DNA of 64,000 nucleotides from positions 3,316,853 to 3,380,852 of the forward strand of contig CP054936.1 of the NCBI GenBank assembly GCA_013364255.1, read 5' to 3'. Of this stretch, positions 27,115-36,095 are shown piece after piece. Each line of letters begins with the position of its first letter. Within the stretch, counting starts at the first letter, position 1. The notes below the pieces were generated by a model. It did not search any database, had not been told where the DNA came from, and saw nothing but the letters and a program-made list of their open reading frames with translations. The stretch comes from Streptomyces seoulensis (lineage in GTDB: Bacteria; Actinomycetota; Actinomycetes; Streptomycetales; Streptomycetaceae). The position numbers and the translations under genes are program-made.

Positions 27115-28344
27115 CTACGCGGCCGCCGTCTTCAGCGGTCGGGCCGGGTCCGCGAGCAGCTCCGGGTCCATCTCCGTACCGGCCTCGACGAGCCGCCGGC
27201 CCTGCGCCAGATCGCGCGGTCGGCCGACCGCCAGCAGAGCGACCAGCCGCCGCCCGCGCAGCCAGCACACGCTCCACGCCGGACCGGTCGCGTCGCCGCG
27301 CCACAGCAGCGTGTCGGCGGCCGTGTGGTGCCCGGCGTACTGCACGAAGCGGCCGAACTGCTCGGACCAGAAGTACGGCACCGGGTCGTAGGGAGCGGGG
27401 GCCTCGCCGACCACGTTGGCGGCGACCGTGCGCGGCCCCTGGAGCGCGTTGTCCCAGTGGTGGACCAGCAGCCGCTCGCCGTAGCGGCCGGAGGGGAAGG
27501 AGGCGCAGTCGCCGACCGCGTACACGTCGGGCAGGCCGGTGCGCAGGTGGTCGTCGGCGAGGATCTCGCCGTGCTCGCCCAGCCCGATGCCGGAGGCGGC
27601 CAGCCAGGCGGTCGCCGGGCGCGCCCCGATGCCGACGACGACCGCGCCCGCCGGCAGCCGCGAGCCGTCGTCGAGCACCACCGCGCCGGGCTCGACGCGC
27701 GCCACCCGCGCGCGGGTGCGCAGCTCGGCGCCGCTGTCGGCGTACCAGGCGGCCATCGGCGCGGCGACCTCGGCGGGCAGCACCTCCGCCAGCGGCCGGT
27801 CGGCCGCCTCCACCACCGTCACGGCGCAGCCGGCCTCGCGCGCCGCGGTGGCGAACTCCGCGCCGATCCAGCCGGCCCCGACGACCACCACGTCATGCCG
27901 CGCGGCGAGCACCGGCCGCAGGCGCGCGGCGTCGTCCAGGGTGCGCAGCAGGTGGACGCCGGGCACCCCCTCGGAGCCCGGGAGGCGAATCGGTTCGGCA
28001 CCGGTGGCGAGGACGAGGACGTCGTAGGGCACCGGCCCGGCGGAGGTGTCGAGGACGTGCTCCTCGGGGCGGACGGCCAGCGCCTCGCAGCCGAGCCGCA
28101 GTTCGAGGCCGAGCGCCTCGAAGTCGACGTCGAAGGCGGAGTCCTCGGCCTTGCCGAGCAGGACCGCCTTGGACAGCGGCGGCCGGTCGTAGGGCTGGTG
28201 CGGCTCGGCGCCGATCAGCACCACCGAGCCGGTGAAGCCCTGCTCGCGCAGGGCGACCGCGGTCTGCACGCCGGCCATGCCCGCGCCCACGACGACCACG
28301 CGCCGCGGCTGTGCCGTGCCCTGTTCCCGCGTCTGCTCGCTCAC
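27115..28344 (-). CDS. FAD-dependent ferredoxin/rubredoxin reductase-like oxidoreductase
   Basis: A 409-residue flavoprotein disulfide-reductase-fold enzyme. FAD motif GAGMAGVQTAVALRE (~residue 18), NAD(P)H motif GAGWIGAEFATAAREAG (~residue 155) and second FAD motif DVYAVGDCASFP are present, with the reductase-C domain at the end. This is the BphA4/rubredoxin-reductase group that passes NAD(P)H electrons to a ferredoxin. Start GTG 28344 is chosen because conserved sequence begins shortly after. The redox partner is not obvious nearby. Confidence 0.87.
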   Translation of the reverse strand: MSEQTREQGTAQPRRVVVVGAGMAGVQTAVALREQGFTGSVVLIGAEPHQPYDRPPLSKAVLLGKAEDSAFDVDFEALGLELRLGCEALAVRPEEHVLDTSAGPVPYDVLVLATGAEPIRLPGSEGVPGVHLLRTLDDAARLRPVLAARHDVVVVGAGWIGAEFATAAREAGCAVTVVEAADRPLAEVLPAEVAAPMAAWYADSGAELRTRARVARVEPGAVVLDDGSRLPAGAVVVGIGARPATAWLAASGIGLGEHGEILADDHLRTGLPDVYAVGDCASFPSGRYGERLLVHHWDNALQGPRTVAANVVGEAPAPYDPVPYFWSEQFGRFVQYAGHHTAADTLLWRGDATGPAWSVCWLRGRRLVALLAVGRPRDLAQGRRLVEAGTEMDPELLADPARPLKTAAA

Positions 28345-28410
28345 CTGATCACCATAGCCACCTGACGGGCCGTCAGTGAGCGGCGTGCGCGGTGACCTCT
28401 CGCACAACGG

Positions 28411-28770
28411 CTACCGCCGGACCTCTTCCACCACGCTCGTGCCGCTGCCCGGCTGCGACTCCCACTCCCAGTTCTCCGCCAACCGCAGCCGCCCGTCGGC
28501 CAGTTCGGTCACCGTCGAGACGCAGTGCCCGCTGGAGGTGGTGCCGTCGTGCTTGAGCTGGACGTACCGGAAGTCGAGCCGGTCGCCCTCTCTGGTACCC
28601 ACCAGATGGCCGCGTACGACATCGCCGCCGGCGTACTCGGCCCAGATCCGCCCGTCCTCCTCGTGGTACGCGAAGCGGGTCCGCGTGCCCACCTGGCCGG
28701 GGGCCTGGTCGGCGACGGGGGCGAGGATCAGACCGTCCAGTGAACCCGGTGAACCCGGTGAACGCGACAT
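28411..28770 (-). CDS. conserved hypothetical protein
   Basis: A 119-residue soluble protein I do not recognise by function. It appears to be all-beta (FAYHEEDGRIWAEYAGG, LDFRYVQLKHDGTTSSGHC, LRLAENWEWESQPG), of the kind seen in small Streptomyces lipocalin-like hypothetical proteins. ATG 28770 has a GGGAGGGAG ribosome-binding site. The start of the gene contains TGAACCCGG-type tandem copies encoding SPGSPG. It is divergent from the riboswitch-controlled thi operon. Confidence 0.72.
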   Translation of the reverse strand: MSRSPGSPGSLDGLILAPVADQAPGQVGTRTRFAYHEEDGRIWAEYAGGDVVRGHLVGTREGDRLDFRYVQLKHDGTTSSGHCVSTVTELADGRLRLAENWEWESQPGSGTSVVEEVRR

Positions 28771-28810
28771 GCGAAAAGCTCCCTCCCAAGTGGCGCTGCT
28801 AGGCTATAAG

Positions 28811-28905
28811 CACTCGCGGGAGCCCGGACGCACCGGGCTGAGAGGGAGGCTGGCGGCCTCCGACCGTACGAACCTGATCCGGGTCATGCCGGCGAAGGGA
28901 GGGGC
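28811..28905 (+). ncRNA. TPP riboswitch (THI element)
   Basis: Conserved aptamer parts are in order: CGCGGGAGCCCGG (P2 side), CTGAGAGGGAGGCT (CUGAGA pyrimidine-sensing helix), then CGAACCTGATCCGGGTCATGCCGGCGAAGGGAGG, split here as ACCTGATCCGGGT and GCCGGCGAAGGGAGG (pyrophosphate-sensing arm and closing strand). The 3' strand GAAGGGAGGGG doubles as the ribosome-binding site of thiO (ATG 28915). TPP binding would therefore hide the Shine-Dalgarno, i.e. translational control. A candidate -10 TAGGCT is at 28800-28805. Confidence 0.95.
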
Positions 28906-28914
28906 TGGAAGCCC

Positions 28915-30081
28915 ATGTCATCGACGCACACGTCGGACGTCCTCGTCCTCGGCGGCGGGATCATCGGCCTGGTAACGGCCTGGCGCGCGGCGCAGCGCGG
29001 ACTGGCCACCGCCGTGGTGGACCCCGAGCCGGGCGGCGGCGCCGCGCAGGTGGCGGCCGGGATGCTGGCCGCGGTCACCGAACTCCACTACGGCGAGCAG
29101 ACGCTGCTCGGACTCAACCTGGCCTCCGCGCGCCGCTATCCGGACTTCGCCGCCGAACTGACCGAGGCGACCGGACACGACCTCGGCTACCGCCGGTGCG
29201 GCACCCTCGCGGTGGCGCTGGACGCCGACGACCGCGCCCATCTGCGCGAACTGCACGCGCTGCAACGGCGGTCGGGCCTGGAGTCGGAGTGGCTGTCGGG
29301 GCGGGAGTGCCGGAAGCTGGAGCCGATGCTCGCGCCGGGGGTGCGCGGCGGGCTGCGGGTGGACGGCGACCACCAGATCGACCCGCGGCGGCTGGCCGCG
29401 GCGCTGGTGACCGCCTGCGAGCGGGCCGGCGTGGTCTTCCACCGCGCCTGGGCCGAGCGGCTGACCGTCGAGCGGGACCGGGCCGCCGGCTGCGTCCTCG
29501 CCGACGGCACGGCGCTCGGCGCCCCGCAGGTGGTGCTGGCCGCCGGCAGCCTCAGCGGACGCCTGGCCGGAGTGCCGGACGAGGTGCTGCCGCCGGTGCG
29601 GCCGGTCAAGGGCCAGGTGCTGCGGCTGACGGTGCCCGCGCGGTACGCGCCGTTCCTGAGCCGCACGGTGCGGGCCGTGGTGCGCGGCGGCCACCTGTAC
29701 CTGGTGCCGCGGCTCAGCGGCGAGCTGGTCGTCGGGGCCACCAGCGAGGAGCTGGGCTGGGACACGACGGTGACCGCCGGCGGCGTGTACGAGCTGCTGC
29801 GCGACGCGCACGAGCTGGTGCCCGGCATCACCGAGCTGCCGCTGACCGAGACCCGGGCCGGACTGCGCCCCGGCTCGCCGGACAACGCGCCGCTGCTCGG
29901 CCCGACCGCGCTGCCCGGACTGCTGCTGGCCACCGGCCACCACCGCAACGGCGTGCTGCTGACCCCGGTCACCGGCGACGTCCTGGCGCACGTCCTGACC
30001 ACCGGCGAACTGCCCGACGAGGCGCGCCCCTTCACCCCGCGGCGTTTTCGCGCCGCCGTCCGCACGGAGCAGCCCGTATGA
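28915..30081 (+). CDS. thiO: glycine oxidase ThiO
   Basis: A 388-residue FAD amine oxidase making dehydroglycine (iminoacetate) for the thiazole of thiamine. FAD motif GGGIIGLVTAWRAAQRG begins near residue 12, followed by AVVDPEPGGGAAQVAAGMLA; a C-terminal TGHHRNGVLLTPVTGD contacts the flavin. First gene of the riboswitch-controlled thiO-thiS-thiG operon; its stop overlaps the thiS start by 4 nt. Use of ThiO rather than ThiH fits an aerobic organism. Confidence 0.95.
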   Translation: MSSTHTSDVLVLGGGIIGLVTAWRAAQRGLATAVVDPEPGGGAAQVAAGMLAAVTELHYGEQTLLGLNLASARRYPDFAAELTEATGHDLGYRRCGTLAVALDADDRAHLRELHALQRRSGLESEWLSGRECRKLEPMLAPGVRGGLRVDGDHQIDPRRLAAALVTACERAGVVFHRAWAERLTVERDRAAGCVLADGTALGAPQVVLAAGSLSGRLAGVPDEVLPPVRPVKGQVLRLTVPARYAPFLSRTVRAVVRGGHLYLVPRLSGELVVGATSEELGWDTTVTAGGVYELLRDAHELVPGITELPLTETRAGLRPGSPDNAPLLGPTALPGLLLATGHHRNGVLLTPVTGDVLAHVLTTGELPDEARPFTPRRFRAAVRTEQPV

Positions 30082-30278
30082 ACATCTCCGTCAACGGCGA
30101 GTCCCGCAGCGTGGCGTCCGGCACGGCGCTGGACGCCGTCGTGCGGGAGCTGACCGCGGCGCCCTCCGGGGTGGCCGCCGCCCTCAACGAGACCGTCGTC
30201 CCGCGCGCCCGCTGGTCCGCCACGGTGCTGGCCGAGGGCGACCGCGTCGAAGTGCTGACCGCCGTCCAGGGAGGCTGA
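30078..30278 (+). CDS. thiS: sulfur carrier protein ThiS
   Basis: A 66-residue ubiquitin-like sulfur carrier. It begins NISVNGESR, has the LNETVVPR signature and ends in the obligatory Gly-Gly, which is thiocarboxylated to donate sulfur for the thiazole ring. Overlaps thiO by 4 nt and precedes thiG by 3 nt. Confidence 0.97.
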   Translation: MNISVNGESRSVASGTALDAVVRELTAAPSGVAAALNETVVPRARWSATVLAEGDRVEVLTAVQGG

Positions 30279-31076
<798 letters not shown>

Positions 31077-31084
31077 CCCGGCGG

Positions 31085-31148
31085 GACTCCGGCGTTCCAG
31101 GACTCCGGCGCTCCAGGACTCCGGCGCTACAGTGCTCCGGCGCTCCGG
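31085..31148. repeat. four tandem 16-bp repeats 3' of thiG
   Basis: GACTCCGGCGTTCCAG, GACTCCGGCGCTCCAG, GACTCCGGCGCTACAG and TGCTCCGGCGCTCCGG run consecutively from 31085. The first three differ by one base each. Noncoding; starts 9 nt after the thiG stop. Confidence 0.85.
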
Positions 31149-31291
31149 CCCGGTCGGGCGCCGGCACTGCGGCGCTCGGGGGCGCTCGGGGGCGCGGGCG
31201 GGTGGCCGCGGGGGGCGTGGGAAGCGTCACAGGACGGCTTCAGTCCCGTCCCGGGCGGCGTCCGGGAGGCGTGCGCGTCCGTGGCGGCTCG

Positions 31292-31297
31292 TAGACT
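31292..31297 (+). promoter_or_regulatory. -10 element of a probable leaderless kinase transcript
   Basis: TAGACT ends 6 nt before GTG 31304, the spacing expected if transcription begins at the start codon. No ribosome-binding site precedes the GTG. No good -35 hexamer is visible. Confidence 0.5.
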
Positions 31298-31303
31298 CGC
31301 TGC

Positions 31304-33244
31304 GTGGATACGACCCTTCAGGACCCTCTCGTCGGGCAGGTGCTCGACGGCCGCTACCGCGTCGACGCGCGGATCGCCGCCGGCGGGATGGCCACGGTCT
31401 ACCGGGCCCTGGACACCCGTCTGGACCGGGTCCTCGCCCTCAAGGTGATGCACCCCGCGCTCGCCACGGACGTCTCGTTCGTGGAGCGGTTCATCCGGGA
31501 GGCCAAGTCGGTCGCCCGCCTCGACCACCCCAACGTCGTTCAGGTGTTCGACCAGGGGGCCGAGGGGTCGTACGTCTACCTGGCGATGGAGTACGTCGCC
31601 GGCTGCACCCTGCGGGACGTGCTGCGCGAGCGCGGAGCGCTCCAGCCGCGGGCCGCGCTGGACATCCTGGAGCCGGTGCTCGCCGCGCTGGGCGCCGCCC
31701 ACCGCGCGGGCTTCGTGCACCGCGACATGAAGCCGGAGAACGTCCTGATAGGGGACGACGGCCGGGTCAAGGTCGCCGACTTCGGGCTGGTGCGCTCCGT
31801 GGACACCGTGACGAGCACCACCGGCGCCGTCCTCGGCACCGTCTCCTACCTCGCCCCGGAGCAGATCGAGACCGGCACCGCCGACCCCCGGGTCGACGTG
31901 TACGCGTGCGGTGTCGTCCTCTACGAGATGCTGACCGGCGGCAAGCCGCACCAGGGCGACACCCCCGCCCAGGTGCTCTACCGGCACCTGCACGAGGACG
32001 TGCCGCCCCCGTCCGCCGCCGTGCCGGGCCTGTCGCCGGCGCTGGACGAGCTGGTCGCCGCCGCCACCGCCCGCGCCCCGCAGGCGCGCCCGTACGACGC
32101 GGTGGCCCTGCTGGCCCGGGCCCGGGAGGCCCGCGCGGCGCTGAGCGCCGACCAGCTCGACGCACTGCCCCCGCGGGCCCGCACCGAGGAGCACGACAAC
32201 GCCGAGGACCGTACGAGCGTGATCCCGCGCGCGCTGACGGTGCCCCGCCCGCTGCCCGTGAACGGCGACCCGGCGGACGAGGCCGCCCTGCACCGCACCA
32301 GCCGCCTGGAGACGCCCCCGCCCCCGGGACCCGGGCCGCGGCGGTCCGGCGCCCGGCGGTCCCGGCGCGGGCTGCTCACGCTCGTCGCCGCCGTGCTGCT
32401 GGTCCTCGGCGTCGGCGGCGGCGTCTGGTACATCAACTCCGGCCAGTTCACCCAGGTGCCGCCGGTGCTCGGCAAGACCGAGGAGCAGGCCAGAACACGG
32501 CTCGACGGGGCCGGTCTCAAGGTCAAGGGCGTCGAGCACGCCTACAGCGACACGGTCCGGCGCGGCACGGTCATCAGCACCGACCCGAAGGTCGGCGCCC
32601 GGATCCGCAGCCACGACGCGGTGCGGCTCACCCTGTCCGACGGACCGGAGACGGTGCGGGTGCCCGACCTGAAGGGCATGGCGCTGGACAAGGCGCGCGC
32701 CCGGCTGAAGAAGGAGGGCCTTGAGACGGGCATGGTGAGCCGGGAATTCAGCGACGACGTGGACAAGGGCTCCGTGATCGGCACCGAGCCCGGGGCGGGC
32801 ACCGACCGCCGGGCCGGCTCGGCGATCGCGCTCACGGTCAGCAAGGGCCGTCCGGTGGACGTGCCGGACGTCACCGGCGAGGACCTGGACCAGGCGAGGT
32901 CGGATCTGACGGACGCGGGCCTGAAGGTGAAGGTCGCCGCCGAACGGGTCAACTCCGAGGACGACGCGGGCCAGGTCGCCCGCCAGTCCCCGGGCGCCGG
33001 CGGCAGGGCCGCCGAGGGCGACACGATCACGCTGACCGTGTCCAAGGGCCCGGAGATGGTCGAGGTGCCGGACGTGACGGGCGACAGCGTGGACGACGCC
33101 AAGAAGACGCTTGAGGACGCCGGGTTCAAGGTCGACGAGGACCGCGGGCTGCTCGGACTGTTCGGCGACACCGTCAAGAAGCAGTCGGTGGACGGCGGCG
33201 ACCGGGCCCCGAAGGGCTCCACGATCACCCTCACCATCCGGTGA
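31304..33244 (+). CDS. pknL: PknL/PknB-like Ser/Thr protein kinase with four PASTA domains
   Basis: A 646-residue membrane kinase. The cytoplasmic Hanks-type domain (~1-275) has GGMATVYRA glycine loop, ALKVMHP lysine, HRDMKPEN catalytic loop (Asp141), DFG and an activation loop with several Thr (TVTSTTG). A juxtamembrane linker, one TM (~355-375) and four extracellular PASTA repeats follow, which bind muropeptides/lipid II in this family. Position near an Rv2175c-type gene and class II DAHP synthase matches M. tuberculosis pknL. Probably leaderless from GTG 31304. Symbol by synteny. Confidence 0.92.
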   Translation: MDTTLQDPLVGQVLDGRYRVDARIAAGGMATVYRALDTRLDRVLALKVMHPALATDVSFVERFIREAKSVARLDHPNVVQVFDQGAEGSYVYLAMEYVAGCTLRDVLRERGALQPRAALDILEPVLAALGAAHRAGFVHRDMKPENVLIGDDGRVKVADFGLVRSVDTVTSTTGAVLGTVSYLAPEQIETGTADPRVDVYACGVVLYEMLTGGKPHQGDTPAQVLYRHLHEDVPPPSAAVPGLSPALDELVAAATARAPQARPYDAVALLARAREARAALSADQLDALPPRARTEEHDNAEDRTSVIPRALTVPRPLPVNGDPADEAALHRTSRLETPPPPGPGPRRSGARRSRRGLLTLVAAVLLVLGVGGGVWYINSGQFTQVPPVLGKTEEQARTRLDGAGLKVKGVEHAYSDTVRRGTVISTDPKVGARIRSHDAVRLTLSDGPETVRVPDLKGMALDKARARLKKEGLETGMVSREFSDDVDKGSVIGTEPGAGTDRRAGSAIALTVSKGRPVDVPDVTGEDLDQARSDLTDAGLKVKVAAERVNSEDDAGQVARQSPGAGGRAAEGDTITLTVSKGPEMVEVPDVTGDSVDDAKKTLEDAGFKVDEDRGLLGLFGDTVKKQSVDGGDRAPKGSTITLTIR

Positions 33245-33315
33245 GGCGCCCCACGAGAGCGGGATCACGGCGGCCCGGGCCCGGCGCCCGCCGGGCCCCG
33301 TGACACCCTGAACGG

Positions 33316-34243
33316 GTGAGCACCCAGCAGTCCCCCGCCTCCCCCGTCACACCCACCCCGCCGGCCCCTTCCGTCCCGCCGGGTCGCGCCCGCAACCCGG
33401 TGGGCGGCCACGTCCCCGTCGCGGGCGGGCTGAACTCCGTGGGCCTCGCCTACGCCCGTGAGCTGAAGGCCGAGACCGTGCAGGTCTTCGTCGCCAACCC
33501 GCGCGGCTGGGCCACGCCCACCGGCGACCCGCGCCAGGACGAGGCGTTCCGCGCGGCCTGCGCCGAGGAGTCGATACCGGCGTACGTGCACGCCCCGTAC
33601 CTGATCAACTTCGGCTCGCACACCGAGGCCACCGCCGAGCGGTCGGTGGAATCGCTGCGGCACTCGCTGCGGCGCGGCCGGGAGATCGGCGCGCTGGGCG
33701 TGGTCGTGCACACCGGGAGCGCGACCGGCGGCCGGGACCGGGAGGTGGCCCTCGCGCAGGTACGGGAGCGCCTGCTGCCGCTGCTGGACGAGCTGACCCA
33801 CGACGACGACCCGTGCCTGCTGCTGGAGTCGACGGCCGGGCAGGGCGCCTCGCTGTGCTCGCGCACCTGGGACTTCGGTCCGTACTTCGCGGCGCTGGAC
33901 GCCCATCCCAAGCTGGGCGTGTGCCTGGACACCTGCCACGCCTTCGCCGCCGGGCACGACCTGACCGGCCCGCACGGCATGCACCAGACCCTCGACCTGC
34001 TCGTGGAGACCATCGGTCCGGGCCGGCTGAAGCTGATCCACGCCAACGACTCCAAGGACGTCTGCGGCGCGCACAAGGACCGGCACGAGAACATCGGCGC
34101 CGGGCAACATCGGCGAGGACCCGTTCCGCGCGCTGATGACCCACCCGGCCACCGAGGGCGTGCCGCTGGTCATCGAGACGCCCGGCGGCAAGGAGGGCCA
34201 CGCGGCCGACGTGGAGCGGCTGAAGAAGCTCAGGGACGGCTGA
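33316..34243 (+). pseudogene. nfo: deoxyribonuclease IV (endonuclease IV, Nfo), frameshifted
   Basis: AP endonuclease family TIM barrel with metal ligands in VHAPYLIN, VVHTGS, LLESTAGQG, LDTCHAFAAGHD, IHANDSKD and DRHENIGAG. At 34104-34108 the text GGCAACATC has one extra A: read as GGCACATC the frame continues HIGEDPFRALMTHPAT, VPLVIETPGGKEGH and ends KKLRDG at 34243. As given, translation shifts after GAGQ and reads unrelated sequence to ~34494, losing the last metal ligand (Glu in VIETPGG). Start GTG 33316. Either a real inactivating mutation or a sequencing error. Confidence 0.85.
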
Positions 34244-34278
34244 AACTCAGGGACGGCTGGGAAGCTCAGGGACGGCTG
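34226..34278. repeat. three tandem 17-19 bp copies across the nfo stop codon
   Basis: CTCAGGGACGGCTG occurs at 34229-34242, 34246-34259 and 34265-34278, with similar GAA/GGAAG flanks. The first copy encodes the last codons of nfo (LRDG and stop). Two extra copies extend past the stop toward the next gene. Confidence 0.8.
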
Positions 34279-34288
34279 GAGGGGAGCC

Positions 34289-34957
34289 TCACAGCTCCGG
34301 CCCGTCCCCCGGTTCCTCCTGGTAGGAGTAGCGCTGCTCCTTCCAGGGGTCGCCGATGTTGTGGTAGCCGCGCTCCTCCCAGAAGCCGCGCCGGTCGGCG
34401 GTCATGTACTCCACGCCGCGCACCCACTTGGGGCCCTTCCAGGCGTACAGGTGCGGGACGACCAGGCGGAGCGGGAAGCCGTGCTCGGCGGTGAGCAGTT
34501 CGCCGTCCTTGTGGGTGGCGAAGAGGGCGTCCTCGGCGGTGAAGTCGGCCAGGCGCAGGTTGGAGCTGAAGCCGTACTCCGCCCAGACCATCACATGGGT
34601 GACGTCCGGCGCGGGCGGGGCGATGTCCAGGATCGTACGGGCCGGTATGCCGCCCCATTCGGCGCCGAGCATGCTGTACTTCGTGACGCAGTGCAGGTCG
34701 GCGACCACGGTGGTGTACGGCAGGGCCGTCAGCTCCTCGTGGGTCCAGCAGTGCTTGGCGCCGTCGGCGGTGGCGCCGAAGACCCGGAACTCCCAGCGCT
34801 CGGGCCGGAACTTGGGCACCGGTCCGTAGTGGGTGACCGGCCAGCCGCGCTGGAGTCGCTGGCCCGGCGGCAGCTCCGGCTGCGCCGCCCCCGCCGACGC
34901 CCCCTTCGCCCCTGCTCCAGACGCGTCCCCAGACCCGCGTTCCACCGGCTGACCCAT
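34289..34957 (-). CDS. sulfite oxidase-like molybdopterin-dependent oxidoreductase
   Basis: A 222-residue protein of the SuoX/MsrP catalytic-domain family. The molybdenum-ligating Cys is in ADLHCVTKYS (~residue 90), followed by MVWAEYGFSSNL and GFPLRLVVPHLYAWKGPKWVRG. No Tat signal or heme domain, so it is probably a cytoplasmic stand-alone catalytic domain; the N-terminal ~40 residues are low-complexity. Start ATG 34957. Substrate unknown. Confidence 0.88.
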   Translation of the reverse strand: MGQPVERGSGDASGAGAKGASAGAAQPELPPGQRLQRGWPVTHYGPVPKFRPERWEFRVFGATADGAKHCWTHEELTALPYTTVVADLHCVTKYSMLGAEWGGIPARTILDIAPPAPDVTHVMVWAEYGFSSNLRLADFTAEDALFATHKDGELLTAEHGFPLRLVVPHLYAWKGPKWVRGVEYMTADRRGFWEERGYHNIGDPWKEQRYSYQEEPGDGPEL

Positions 34958-35111
34958 GACTCCATCCTGACAGACCGGACGGGGTGAGCAGGAACGGCCC
35001 GGGAACGATTCGGGCATCTATTACTAAGTGTGAACTTACTGGACGACTGTGCGCACCGGTGCAATCATGCGGCGCTATCGGATCGGATCCGCACAGAAGG
35101 AGCCCAGCAGG

Positions 35112-35630
35112 ATGCAAGGCGACCCCGAGGTCATCGAACTCCTCAACGAGCAGCTGACCGCCGAGCTGACCGCGATCAACCAGTACTTCCTGCATTCGAA
35201 GCTGCAGGACCACAAGGGATGGACGAAACTCGCCAAGTACACCCGCGACGAGTCCTTCGACGAGATGCGGCACGCCGAGCTCCTGACCGACCGCATCCTG
35301 CTCCTGGACGGCCTGCCGAACTACCAGCGGCTCTTCCACGTCCAGGTCGGGCAGACGGTGACCGAGATGTTCCGGGCCGACCGGCAGATCGAGGTCGAGG
35401 CCATCGACCGGCTGCGCCGGGGCGTGGACGTGATGCGCGACAAGGGCGACATCACCTCGGCCAACATCTTCGAGGCGATCCTCGCGGACGAGGAGCACCA
35501 CATCGACTACCTGGACACCCAGCTGGAGCTGGTGGACAAGCTGGGCGAGGCGCTGTACCTGGCGACGGTCATCGAGCAGAGCCAGCCGGACCCCTCGGGC
35601 CCCGGCACCCACGGCTTCTCGACGCCGTAA
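35112..35630 (+). CDS. bfr: bacterioferritin
   Basis: A 172-residue four-helix-bundle iron-storage protein. Ferroxidase ligands are visible: LNEQLTAELTAINQYF (Glu), DEMRHAELL (Glu and His, with the heme-ligand Met), IEVEAID and ILADEEHHIDY (Glu/His). Start ATG 35112 has GAAGGAG ~10 nt upstream. A short C-terminal SGPGTHGFSTP tail extends past the usual end. A TAAGT/ACTTA 5-bp inverted repeat (35025-35038) is upstream. Convergent with bfd. Confidence 0.96.
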   Translation: MQGDPEVIELLNEQLTAELTAINQYFLHSKLQDHKGWTKLAKYTRDESFDEMRHAELLTDRILLLDGLPNYQRLFHVQVGQTVTEMFRADRQIEVEAIDRLRRGVDVMRDKGDITSANIFEAILADEEHHIDYLDTQLELVDKLGEALYLATVIEQSQPDPSGPGTHGFSTP

Positions 35631-35670
35631 GGACCCCCGAAAGGCTTCAGGGCCCCTGCCCCGGCCGGGG

Positions 35671-35946
35671 CTAGGCGGCGTCGCGCTCGGGGGCGGCGTC
35701 CGCCGTCGTCGTCGCGGCGGTGCGCGGCAGTCGCGGGAAGGCCGCGGCGCCGCGGTCGATCAGTTCCCGGCGCGGGCAGGCGCCCCGGCCCAGCAGGGCC
35801 TGGATGCGCTTCACGCAGCCGCCGCAGTCGGTGCCGGCCTTGCAGGCGGAGGCGATCTGGCGGGGCGTGCAGGCGCCGTTCTCCGCGTGCTGCTTGACCT
35901 GCTGCTCGGTGATGCCGAAGCAACTGCAGACGTACACGCGGCTCAC
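35671..35946 (-). CDS. bfd: bacterioferritin-associated ferredoxin
   Basis: A 91-residue [2Fe-2S] ferredoxin that delivers electrons to bacterioferritin for iron release. The cluster ligands are a CxC (VCSCFG) and CxxC (TDCGGCVKR) pair, as in Bfd. The C-terminal ~30 residues are an Ala/Thr-rich extension. Start GTG 35946. An iron-box-like palindrome is ~45 nt upstream, consistent with expression in iron shortage. Confidence 0.92.
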   Translation of the reverse strand: MSRVYVCSCFGITEQQVKQHAENGACTPRQIASACKAGTDCGGCVKRIQALLGRGACPRRELIDRGAAAFPRLPRTAATTTADAAPERDAA

Positions 35947-35987
35947 CTCCCGCCGGGTCGGATCAGTGGTGCCGTCCCGAGTTCTCG

Positions 35988-36006
35988 GTGAGGCATGCCT
36001 AACCTT
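35988..36006 (-). promoter_or_regulatory. iron box (DmdR1/IdeR-type operator) upstream of bfd
   Basis: On the minus strand AAGGTTAGGCATGCCTCAC resembles the actinobacterial iron box TTAGGTTAGGCTAACCTAA; the core TTAGGCATGCCTCA is a near-perfect palindrome. It is placed at the expected promoter position of bfd. Confidence 0.65.
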
Positions 36007-36034
36007 ACCCGTCGTGCGAGGGCCGTGAAAGCGG

Positions 36035-36068
36035 CTGGGGCGCGGACCGTGTGTGATCCGCGCCCCAG
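36035..36068 (-). terminator. 12-bp perfect hairpin after DAHP synthase
   Basis: CTGGGGCGCGGA (36035-36046) pairs with TCCGCGCCCCAG (36057-36068) around a 10-nt loop, 28 nt beyond the aroH stop. It separates aroH from the bfd promoter. Confidence 0.75.
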
Positions 36069-36095
36069 ATCATCCCGCCGCGGCGGGACGCGCCG

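Noticed and set aside
34108..34494. C-terminal extension of endonuclease IV as a new fusion domain
   Set aside because: The sequence is an out-of-frame reading of the conserved nfo 3' end and of the antisense of the next gene.
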